Source of the DNA: Aureimonas sp. Leaf324
GTDB lineage: Bacteria > Pseudomonadota > Alphaproteobacteria > Rhizobiales > Rhizobiaceae
Reading direction: 5' to 3'
NCBI RefSeq assembly: GCF_001423245.1
Contig: NZ_LMOH01000010.1
Span: forward strand, 1-37,460
Length of the DNA stretch: 37,460 nt
The notes below the pieces were generated by a model. That model saw nothing but the letters and a program-made list of their open reading frames with translations, ran no database searches and had not been told where the DNA came from. Position 1 is the stretch's first letter; each line of letters opens with the position of its first letter. Below, one piece after another: positions 18,139 through 25,538 of this stretch. The position numbers and the translations under genes are program-made.

Positions 18139-18978
18139 ATGCAGGCGGAAAATATCGACTTCCTGATCATCGGCGCGGCCAAGAGCGCGACCACCTGGCT
18201 GCAGAAGGCGCTCCAAGCCGATCCGTCGGTCTGCATGCCGGACCCCGAGCTCCACTATTTCAGCCGCAACCACCATCTCGGCGACAAGTGGTACTTCGAT
18301 CATTTCCCGGTCTCGCCCGCCACCCGCCTCGTCGGCGAGAAGTCGAACTCCTATCTCGACACGCCGGTGGCGCCGCCGAGGGTGCATGCCCTGGTGCCCC
18401 ACGCCAAGCTGATCGTCCAGCTGCGCAGCCCCGTGGCGCGGGCCTATTCGGACTACTGCATGCTCTATCGGCGCGGCGAGGTCGGCGCCGACATCGACGC
18501 CCATCTCGGCGCCCGAGCCGGCAGCTCCAGCCGCTTCCTGAACGGTGGGCTCTATCACGAGCAGATCCTCGCCTATCTCGACTTCTTCCCGAAGGACCGT
18601 GTGCTGGTGCTCTTCTACGAGGACATGCTGTCGGAACCCCGGGAGCAACTTCGAAAGGCGCGTGCGTTTCTCGGTCTCGAGACGGAGGCGATCTGGCCGC
18701 TTCCGTCCAAGGTCAAGGACCGGACCGCACCGATGATCCCGCGCGGCGTTCGCCGGGTGCTGGCGCCCCTCAACCCGATCCTGCGACAGGTCCGGGACCG
18801 GCCGCTGTTCCGTTCGATGCGAAAGGTCGTCGCCCGGGAGGTGGTCTATCCCGCGCTGCCAGCCAGCGTGCGCGAAGGTCTCGTCGACTTCTACGCCAAG
18901 GATGCCGCCGGCCTCGGCTCCCTTGTCGGACGGGACCTGTCGAAATGGGTAGCGGGCGGAGTGCCGTCTACCCCTTAA
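18139..18978 (+). CDS. Sulfotransferase 2 (heparan/chondroitin-type sulfotransferase fold)
   Basis: A 279-aa PAPS-dependent sulfotransferase. The phosphosulfate-binding loop is FLIIGAAKSATTWLQKAL with K15 and S16, the form seen in heparan and Nod-factor-type sulfotransferases, unlike the PKSGRTW loop of the protein at 9421. The GEKSNSYL segment (67-74) and LIVQLRSPVARAYSDY (91-106; R96 and S104 for the 3'-phosphate) complete the PAPS site. The start at 18139 is directly before the fold. It is the last gene of the 12589-18978 block, which also carries cysD and cysNC. The acceptor is presumably a sugar of the repeat unit or polymer. Confidence 0.92.
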   Translation: MQAENIDFLIIGAAKSATTWLQKALQADPSVCMPDPELHYFSRNHHLGDKWYFDHFPVSPATRLVGEKSNSYLDTPVAPPRVHALVPHAKLIVQLRSPVARAYSDYCMLYRRGEVGADIDAHLGARAGSSSRFLNGGLYHEQILAYLDFFPKDRVLVLFYEDMLSEPREQLRKARAFLGLETEAIWPLPSKVKDRTAPMIPRGVRRVLAPLNPILRQVRDRPLFRSMRKVVAREVVYPALPASVREGLVDFYAKDAAGLGSLVGRDLSKWVAGGVPSTP

Positions 18979-19065
18979 GGGATCCGCGCATCCGATCCTC
19001 GGTATTTCGATGCAGATGCCTGTCGATTTGAAGTAGAGTTATCCTTCCGGGCCGAGGGGATATCA

Positions 19066-19088
19066 ATAGAGTGGTGCCGTCACTCTAT
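19066..19088. promoter_or_regulatory. Perfect 8-bp inverted repeat upstream of the dehydratase gene
   Basis: ATAGAGTG and CACTCTAT form an exact inverted repeat with a 7-base spacer, in the AT-richer 235-bp gap between sulfotransferase 2 and the dehydratase. No T-run follows it, so a protein-binding operator or a small leader hairpin is more likely than a terminator. Confidence 0.5.
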
Positions 19089-19213
19089 GCGGATCAGTAC
19101 CGACCACCGTTTGCTTCGGTTACATGAAAAATTCGATGGTCCTCCGGACGAGCCTGGCGGTGAACGCCGGCTCGTCCCGGCGATCCCATGTCTCATCCGC
19201 CCGGAGTGCACAG

Positions 19214-21394
19214 ATGAAGGTCGATTTCGCGCGCGTGAAACCTGCGTCCTCGCCCCTTGGTCTTCACGCGATACCGCTCAAGGGGGCGTCGGCCATCCGG
19301 CGGATGCTGAACGGCCCGTCGTCGCCGCCCTGGCCGAACCCGCACGGGAGGGCCGAGGTCTACGCCTATCTCAGGCAGAGGATCGTCAATCGGATCAAGG
19401 CGGTCCGCGCCAGCCGATGGTTGTTCGCCAGCGATCTCGCCATGGCTGCCACCGCCTTCCTCCTTGCCTCGCTGGTGAGGCTGGACATCGACGGCCAGGC
19501 GCCCGCGGCGGAACGGTTCGAAATGCTTCTGGGCGTCATGCCCTGGTTCGTCCTGACCTCAGCGCTGATCTTCCCGTTCACCTGCCTCTACCGGCGAAAC
19601 TGGCGATATGCCTCCGTGGGGGACCTCATGGGCGTCGCCCGGGCCGTGGTCGTGGCCACGCTCGGCTTCGCCTTCGTCCTGTTCCTGGGGCGTGAACTCG
19701 ACGACATGCCGCGCTCGATCCTGATCATCGAGGCCCTGCTGCTCGTCCCGCTGCTGATGTCCGCGCGCATCCGATTCAAGATCGGCGAGATGCAGCGCAT
19801 CCGCTCGACGACGACGGCGCGTCCCGCCGCCGGCAAGGATCTCGTGCCCGTGCTTCTGATCGGGGCCGGCGACGTCGCCGATCTCTATCTCCAGGCCCTG
19901 CAGCGCGAGGAAGCGGCGCGCCATCGCCCTGTCGGCATCCTGGATCGCGCGCCCGGCACCGAAGGCTTCCTCCTGCGCGGTGTCCCCATCCTGGGAAGCA
20001 TCGCCGATTTCGAGACCGTCGTGGTCGATCTGGAGCAGCGCGGACTGAAGCCGCGTCACCTCATCCTCACGGAGAAGGTCTCCGGCTTCACCGATCCCGA
20101 CACCAGGGCCCTGATCGACAAGGCGTACCAGCTCGGCATCGCCATCTCGCGCCCCGCCCCCGTCCTCGAGCTGCGCAATCCGAAGTCCGAAAACCAGCTC
20201 GAACTGCGACCGATCGAACTGACGGACCTCCTGGAACGCCCGCAGGCCGCGCTCGACAAGGCCGCCCTGCGCCGCATGATCGAGGGCTGCCGCGTCGTTG
20301 TGACCGGCGCCGGCGGGTCGATCGGCCGGGAACTGACGCTTCAGGTCGCCGCGCTCGGGCCTGCCGAGATCGTCCTGCTCGAGAACGGCGAGTACAACCT
20401 CTATGCGGTCGACCTCGAGCTTGGGGAATCCTTCCCGCAGGTCCGGCGCACCGCCTATCTGTGCAACGTGCGTGACGCCGGGCGTCTGGCGGAGATCTTC
20501 GATCGCCACCGTCCCGAGCTCGTCTTCCACGCCGCCGCGCTGAAGCATGTCCCAATGGTCGAGCTGAACCCGTGCGAGGGGATCCTCACCAACGTCATCG
20601 GGACCATGAACGTCGCCGATGCGGCGCGGCGCTGCGGCGCGCGCGCGCTGGTCCAGATCTCCACGGACAAGGTGGTGAACGCCACGAGCGTGATGGGGGC
20701 GACCAAGCGGCTCGCGGAACTCTATTGCCAGGCGCTCGACCTCGCCTTCACTGGCGAGGACAGCGCCCGCTTCATGACGGTGCGCTTCGGCAACGTCCTC
20801 GGCTCCAGCGGCTCTTTGATCCCGCTCTTCGAACGGCAGCTGGCGCGCGGCGGCCCGCTGACCGTCACCGATCCGGAGATGAAGCGCTACTTCATGACGA
20901 TCCGCGAGGCGGTGGAGCTGACGCTGCAGGCCTCGGCCCATGGTCTGGAAAAGGGGCTCGGGCGCGGCGAAATCTTCGTTCTCGACATGGGCGAGCCGAT
21001 CCGGATCGTCGACATGGCCCGGCGGATGATCAAGCTCGCCGGCTTTCGCCCCGACGAGGACATCAAGATCGAGTTCGTCGGCTGCCGGCCGGGCGAGAAA
21101 CTGTTCGAGGAACTCTTCGACGCGGCCGAGCGCCGCGTCGCCTCGCCCGTCCCCGGCGTTCTCGGGGCCGCGCCCGATCCGGTGCCGCTGGAGGACCTGC
21201 GCCAGGCCTTCGAAGGGCTTCGCTGTCTGGCGGCGAGCGGCGACGTCGAGGGCGTGATCGCCGGCATCGCATCGACCTTGCCGAGCTATCAGGGCGCGCC
21301 GATGGCGAAGGGGTCGCAGGCCAGGGCCGCGCCCGCTCCACACGCGACATCCTTCGTCGCACCGCCGCGGTCCGCGGTCGCCAGGCCATACTGA
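19214..21394 (+). CDS. Membrane-bound NDP-sugar 4,6-dehydratase (FlaA1/CapD/WbpM type)
   Basis: A 726-aa protein with membrane helices in about residues 70-185, a CoA-binding-like Rossmann domain (GAGD at 217-220), then a short-chain dehydrogenase domain with TGAGGSIG (364-371). The catalytic block is STDK (483-486) with M494-GAT-K498; Met in place of the usual Tyr is typical of this family. It should convert an NDP-HexNAc, usually UDP-GlcNAc, to the 4-keto-6-deoxy sugar. The ATG at 19214 is chosen for its GGAG site eight bases upstream; an upstream in-frame ATG at 19124 lacks one. With the aminotransferase at 35984 and the formyltransferase at 7114 it could give an N-formylated amino-deoxy sugar. 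Confidence 0.93.
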   Translation: MKVDFARVKPASSPLGLHAIPLKGASAIRRMLNGPSSPPWPNPHGRAEVYAYLRQRIVNRIKAVRASRWLFASDLAMAATAFLLASLVRLDIDGQAPAAERFEMLLGVMPWFVLTSALIFPFTCLYRRNWRYASVGDLMGVARAVVVATLGFAFVLFLGRELDDMPRSILIIEALLLVPLLMSARIRFKIGEMQRIRSTTTARPAAGKDLVPVLLIGAGDVADLYLQALQREEAARHRPVGILDRAPGTEGFLLRGVPILGSIADFETVVVDLEQRGLKPRHLILTEKVSGFTDPDTRALIDKAYQLGIAISRPAPVLELRNPKSENQLELRPIELTDLLERPQAALDKAALRRMIEGCRVVVTGAGGSIGRELTLQVAALGPAEIVLLENGEYNLYAVDLELGESFPQVRRTAYLCNVRDAGRLAEIFDRHRPELVFHAAALKHVPMVELNPCEGILTNVIGTMNVADAARRCGARALVQISTDKVVNATSVMGATKRLAELYCQALDLAFTGEDSARFMTVRFGNVLGSSGSLIPLFERQLARGGPLTVTDPEMKRYFMTIREAVELTLQASAHGLEKGLGRGEIFVLDMGEPIRIVDMARRMIKLAGFRPDEDIKIEFVGCRPGEKLFEELFDAAERRVASPVPGVLGAAPDPVPLEDLRQAFEGLRCLAASGDVEGVIAGIASTLPSYQGAPMAKGSQARAAPAPHATSFVAPPRSAVARPY

Positions 21395-21408
21395 CCGGGC
21401 GTGCCGCA

Positions 21409-21439
21409 GCAGGCTCCGGGGCGACGCCGCGGAGCCTGC
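21409..21439. terminator. Hairpin between dehydratase and lyase genes
   Basis: GCAGGCTCCG and CGGAGCCTGC make a perfect 10-bp GC-rich stem with an 11-base loop, 14 bases after the dehydratase stop. There is no T-run, so it may be a weak terminator or an mRNA-stabilising structure. Confidence 0.45.
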
Positions 21440-21481
21440 CGCGACGCGTTCGTCGTCGATCTCAGTGCAACGGAGCGTTCC

Positions 21482-22873
21482 ATGCCAAATGCCAAATCGC
21501 GCGAGACGCACAGGACATTCCCTCCGGCGGCCCCGCTTGGGGCCCTGGCGGCCATCGGCCTCGTGCTGCTCACCGGCCCCGCGGCGGCGATCGAAGCCTT
21601 TCCCGGCGCGGAAGGCTATGGACGCGAAGCGCAGGGCGGGCGCGGCGGGCGCATCATCGAGGTGACCAATCTCGACGATGCGGGGCCCGGCAGCCTGCGG
21701 GCCTGCATCCTCGAGACGGGACCGCGCAACTGCGTCTTCCGGTTGGCCGGCGTCATCACGCTGCACGGCTCGCTCATGGTCGATGGCGAGGCGGCGGGCG
21801 ATCTGTCCATCCTCGGCCAGACCGCACCGGGCGACGGCATCACGCTCACCGTGTCTCCCGACTTCGTCGGCAAGACGCGCACGCCGCTGATCCTCCTCCG
21901 GACGCATGACGTGTTGGTGCGCCACCTGCGCTTCCGCCCGCAGTTCCCGAACACGGTGAGGAACGTCGACGCCATCACAGTGGAGACCAGCACCCGCGTC
22001 TATCTCGACCACGTGTCCGGGTCATGGGCGACCGACGAGAACTTCAACGCCTATGGCCAGACGAGCGACCTCACGGTCGCCTACTCGATCTTCGGGGAGG
22101 GGGTGCTGCGCCACAGCAAGTGCGCGCTGCTCGGCTCGGACCCGCGCGGGCCGCAGAACATCAGCTTTTGGCGCAACATCTGCATCTCCAACAACGACCG
22201 CAATCCCGACACCAACCACTTCGCCAAGTCCTGCGTCGAGGTCACGGACAACCTCTTCTACAATGCGCGCGCGGCCTGGGCCGAAATCTTCAGCCAGCGC
22301 CCGGGCGGGACGCCGATCTCCTATGTCGGCAACTACTTCAAGGCCGGTCCCTCGACGCGCGACGGGATTTCCGCCCTGAACTGGAACGACACTGAGAGCG
22401 CGGCCCCGCCCGCCATCTACGAGCGCGACAACGTGATTTGGGCCCCGCCCGGCAAGTCCCTGACCATGGTCGCGGAGGATACCGAGCCGTTCATCGTCGA
22501 TACGCCCCCCTGTCCGCTGAACGCGCCCACGCTGTCCGACGCCGAGGAGTCCTACAGAGAGGTGACGGCGCATGCCGGCGCCTTCCCGCGCGACAGGGCG
22601 GATCGACGCTTCCTTCGGGAGATCGGGCCGATCGGCGAGCCCGGTTCGGGCAAACTGCGCAAGGAGCCGGGCGAGATCGCACCGATCGCACCGGCCGAGC
22701 CCTATCGAGACGAGGACGGCGACGGCATGCCCGATTCCATCGAAGCCCGGTTCGGCGCAGATCCGACGGTGCCCGATGCCTTCGCCCATGTGGACGATGC
22801 CGGCTGGTCCAGCTTCGACCACGCCATGCAATGGCTTTCGGATGAGAGGATCGCGGGCCGCTACCCGGACTGA
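21482..22873 (+). CDS. Secreted pectate-lyase-like right-handed beta-helix protein
   Basis: A 463-aa protein. The ATG at 21482 follows a GGAG site and gives a Sec signal peptide: positive N-region, hydrophobic LGALAAIGLVLLTGPAAA, likely cut after A36. The mature protein opens with EAFPGAEGYGREAQGGRGG and VTNLDDAGPGSLRACI, the hallmark of pectate-lyase-like (PL1-type) beta-helix proteins; DHVSGSWATDENF lies in the helix. Near the C-terminus D410-E-D-G-D-G-M-P-D is a calcium-binding, thrombospondin-type-3/dockerin-like loop. Within a locus making UDP-glucuronate and UDP-galacturonate, it probably trims or releases the uronic-acid-containing polymer outside the cytoplasm. Lyase activity and substrate are inferred. 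Confidence 0.88.
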   Translation: MPNAKSRETHRTFPPAAPLGALAAIGLVLLTGPAAAIEAFPGAEGYGREAQGGRGGRIIEVTNLDDAGPGSLRACILETGPRNCVFRLAGVITLHGSLMVDGEAAGDLSILGQTAPGDGITLTVSPDFVGKTRTPLILLRTHDVLVRHLRFRPQFPNTVRNVDAITVETSTRVYLDHVSGSWATDENFNAYGQTSDLTVAYSIFGEGVLRHSKCALLGSDPRGPQNISFWRNICISNNDRNPDTNHFAKSCVEVTDNLFYNARAAWAEIFSQRPGGTPISYVGNYFKAGPSTRDGISALNWNDTESAAPPAIYERDNVIWAPPGKSLTMVAEDTEPFIVDTPPCPLNAPTLSDAEESYREVTAHAGAFPRDRADRRFLREIGPIGEPGSGKLRKEPGEIAPIAPAEPYRDEDGDGMPDSIEARFGADPTVPDAFAHVDDAGWSSFDHAMQWLSDERIAGRYPD

Positions 22874-22916
22874 CGGGTTGCGGCGGCCGTTGGCGGTTTC
22901 GGCGCTCCCATGCGTT

Positions 22917-22941
22917 GCGCCTACGCCTGTTGGATAGGCGC
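22917..22941. terminator. Possible hairpin after the lyase gene
   Basis: GCGCCTA and TAGGCGC form a perfect 7-bp stem with an 11-base loop, 44 bases after the lyase stop, in the 259-bp gap before the polymerase gene. No clear T-run follows. It may be a terminator or chance. Confidence 0.3.
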
Positions 22942-23132
22942 GCCCGTGCCGGCCTGTCCGATCGGGGTATTTGCGAGGCGTCGCGCCGGGAGACACACTG
23001 AAGCCTCGTCGCGGCCGGCATCCGATCGACGGCGGGCAAGGGGCTGTCCGCATCGGGTTCGTAAGGGCCGGCCAGGCGGACCGGGCGTCGCTCCGCAGGA
23101 CCGGCGCGGCACAACTTCGGAGTGGGGTCGGC

Positions 23133-24416
23133 ATGGTCAGCGGCGGGACACGTACGGAAAGCCGCCTGGAGACATGGACGACCTATGCCGGCATCCTGCT
23201 CGCGCCCTTCATCAACCTGCGCATCGACATCGCCTTCACCCTGAGCAGCGCCCTCTACAGCCTCGTGTTCGCGATGAAGCTCTATCGCGGCACGATGCCT
23301 CGCTCGCCGCTCGGCGTGGTGGCCTGGACCTGGTTCCCCGCCCTGGTGCTGATCGTTGCCGGTCTCCACGTCAGCAGCCTGATCAACGGAGATCCCGTCC
23401 GGGGCATGATCCTGACGGTGCAATACGGCTTCGGCTTCCTGGTTCTGCCCTTCGTGCTTCTCAGGCCGACACTGGACGAATGCTACCGGATGCTGGTCGT
23501 GTTCGCGACCAGCATCGTCCTCCTCGATCTCCACGGGATCGCGACCTATTTCGTCGTCGGCTACACGCCGAGTTCCCTGGTGGTGACCGGCAACCTGCGG
23601 CTGGCGACCCTGATCGCCAATCCCAACGGCGCGGCCTGCATCAACGCCGTCGCCATCCTGGTTCTCGTCTGGCTTCTGGCCGAGGGCCGGATCGGCAAGC
23701 TGCTGGGATGGGTCTATCTCGCCGTCACCGTCTTCTCCCTCGTCCTGACGAGTTCGAACACGGGGCTCATCGTGGTTGTCGTCGGCCTCCTCGTCTATGG
23801 CGGCCTGACCTTCCAGGCGAAGCACTTCCTGCGCCTCGCCGTCGCCCTGTGCATTCCGGTCGGCTTCGTCGCTGGCGGCGGCCTCGACTATCTGCCCCAT
23901 ACGTTCCAGAAGCGCGTGCTGGCGGCCGTGGTCGAAGGCGATGTGTCCGAAGCCGGCACCTACATGTCCCGCTCCGACCTGAATTGGGAGGCGCTCGACA
24001 CGATCGAGAAGCGCGAGATCCTCTTTCTCGGTCTGGGCGCCGATCAGTTCCGCGACGTCAGCGTGCAGGAAGTGCCGGTCCACAACGTCTTCCTGATCCT
24101 GTGGGTCGAGGGCGGGATCCTGCCCTTGATCGGTTGGCTGATGCTTCTGTCGAGCGGCATCGTCCTGTGGAGCCGGGCCAGGAGCGAGAGGATCATGCGC
24201 CGCGGGCGGGCGGCGGCCCTGGCTGCTTTCGCCTGCCTCCTGGTCATCTCCAACGCGCGGGCGCATCTCTACACGCCCTACCTCTACACGGCGATGCTCC
24301 TGATCATGGGCCCGACGCTCGCCGGACTGCGGCAGAACGCGCTGTCACGCAGACCCGCGAGCGGCTTCGGCGGCTTGTCCCGCGCGCCCGGCCTTGCCGA
24401 GCGTTCCGCGGTCTGA
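23133..24416 (+). CDS. Wzy-type O-antigen/polysaccharide polymerase
   Basis: A 427-aa integral membrane protein with about ten to twelve hydrophobic helices and the long periplasmic loop (about residues 265-315) typical of O-antigen polymerase/ligase (Wzy/WaaL) proteins, including GLGADQF and VHNVFLILWVEGGILPLIGW, the usual conserved C-terminal region of this family. The ATG at 23133 directly precedes the hydrophobic core; the upstream frame to 22971 is Arg/Gly-rich. It should polymerise flipped repeat units in the periplasm. It is followed 52 bases later by sulfotransferase 3 in the same direction. No lipid A core genes are present, so polymerase is preferred over ligase. Confidence 0.88.
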   Translation: MVSGGTRTESRLETWTTYAGILLAPFINLRIDIAFTLSSALYSLVFAMKLYRGTMPRSPLGVVAWTWFPALVLIVAGLHVSSLINGDPVRGMILTVQYGFGFLVLPFVLLRPTLDECYRMLVVFATSIVLLDLHGIATYFVVGYTPSSLVVTGNLRLATLIANPNGAACINAVAILVLVWLLAEGRIGKLLGWVYLAVTVFSLVLTSSNTGLIVVVVGLLVYGGLTFQAKHFLRLAVALCIPVGFVAGGGLDYLPHTFQKRVLAAVVEGDVSEAGTYMSRSDLNWEALDTIEKREILFLGLGADQFRDVSVQEVPVHNVFLILWVEGGILPLIGWLMLLSSGIVLWSRARSERIMRRGRAAALAAFACLLVISNARAHLYTPYLYTAMLLIMGPTLAGLRQNALSRRPASGFGGLSRAPGLAERSAV

Positions 24417-24468
24417 GGCGGGCCCGGTCGAACCGCGCCGGCCCGCCGAACCTTGTCCTGGAGGATCG

Positions 24469-25407
24469 ATGCCCGACCGCACCCGCCCCCCTCGCATCGT
24501 CTACATCGCCGGCTACGGCAGAAGCGGCTCGACCCTTCTCGATATGATCCTCGGCCAGCATCCTGCCGTCGTGAGCGCGGGCGAGGTCACGACCTTGTCG
24601 CGCCATGTCTGGCCTCGAAGGGAGTACTGCTCCTGCGGCAAGACCGCTCCCGAATGCGAACGCTGGGGCGAGATCGGGTCGACATGGCTGGCGCGGCCGG
24701 ACGATGCCGCGTCCCTGCCGGCCTATCACCGGCTGCAGGCCGACGTCGAGGCCATCGTCAGTCCGGTCCGCCTGCTCCGGCGGACCCTGTTCCGGCGGGC
24801 CTTCGACCGATACGCGGCGCGCACGCTCTCTCTCTTCGACGCGATCCGCTCGCAGTCAGGAAAGGACATCGTGATCGATTCCTCCAAGCTGCCGGGGCGA
24901 GCTCTCGCCCTCCACGCGACGGGAGCAGTCGACCTCCGGGTGATCCACCTCGTGCGCGACGGGCGAGGCGTCGCCGCCTCGATGCTCCGCCCCTACGAGG
25001 TCGACGCCAAGGCGGGCCTCCAGAAGAAGCTCGTGTCCAAGCCCGCCTTCCGCACGGCCATCCGGTGGTGCCTTGTCAACCTGGCGGCCGAGATGCTGCG
25101 CCGGAGGGTCGGACCGCAGCACTATCTCCAGATCCGCTACGAGGATTTCATCGCCGATCCGCGAGCCGGGCTCGCCGCCATCGGAGAACTGACGGGACTG
25201 GACTTCGCTGCGATCGCCGACGCGCTCGTGCGGGGGGACGCGATCCATCCGGTGCATCAGATCGCCGGCAGCCGCCTGCGCATGACGAAATCCATACGCC
25301 TCGAGCGCAGCGACGACTGGCGCACGCGTCTTTCACCCCGCCAGCGAGCTCATTTCGACCTCCTGGGAGGATGGCTCCTCCGGCGCTACGGCTATCCGAA
25401 AGGATAG
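24469..25407 (+). CDS. Sulfotransferase 3 (Cys-containing family)
   Basis: A 312-aa sulfotransferase-fold protein. The ATG at 24469 has an ideal GGAGG site five bases upstream. The phosphosulfate loop is IAGYGRSGSTLLDMILG (GRSGST at 17-22), and the 3'-phosphate segment is HLVRDGRGVAASML with R163 and S171. A Cys cluster, C54-S-C56 and C63, follows the loop and is absent from the other two sulfotransferases here, so this is a third, distinct family member. It may form a disulfide or bind a metal. The gene sits between the polymerase and the co-polymerase. The substrate is presumably another position of the polysaccharide. Confidence 0.88.
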   Translation: MPDRTRPPRIVYIAGYGRSGSTLLDMILGQHPAVVSAGEVTTLSRHVWPRREYCSCGKTAPECERWGEIGSTWLARPDDAASLPAYHRLQADVEAIVSPVRLLRRTLFRRAFDRYAARTLSLFDAIRSQSGKDIVIDSSKLPGRALALHATGAVDLRVIHLVRDGRGVAASMLRPYEVDAKAGLQKKLVSKPAFRTAIRWCLVNLAAEMLRRRVGPQHYLQIRYEDFIADPRAGLAAIGELTGLDFAAIADALVRGDAIHPVHQIAGSRLRMTKSIRLERSDDWRTRLSPRQRAHFDLLGGWLLRRYGYPKG

Positions 25408-25432
25408 GGCGGGGGTGATGCCCGCCTCATCC
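25402..25432 (+). terminator. Terminator-like hairpin after sulfotransferase 3
   Basis: GGAT-AG-GGCGGG pairs with CCCGCC-TC-ATCC around a 7-base loop: ten pairs with two internal mismatches. The TAG stop codon lies within the left arm. Only a short GTTT follows, so termination may be weak or factor-dependent. Confidence 0.5.
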
Positions 25433-25452
25433 GTTTGGTGCGATGGAGCAAG

Positions 25453-25482
25453 CCCGCGAAACGTCGGAATAATTTTCGCGGG
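25453..25482. promoter_or_regulatory. Perfect 9-bp inverted repeat upstream of the co-polymerase gene
   Basis: CCCGCGAAA and TTTCGCGGG are an exact inverted repeat with a 12-base AT-rich spacer, ending 56 bases before the start codon at 25539. Placement in the promoter zone makes an operator plausible; a second terminator stem is the alternative. Confidence 0.5.
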
Positions 25483-25538
25483 GGACCTCGCTCCCAAGCC
25501 CCGCGATGACAGGCGTTTTGTTGCAGATCGGGTGATCC

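Noticed and set aside
19559-22012. Minus-strand open frame of 817 codons
   Set aside because: Antisense to the dehydratase and lyase genes; composition typical of a codon-bias artefact.
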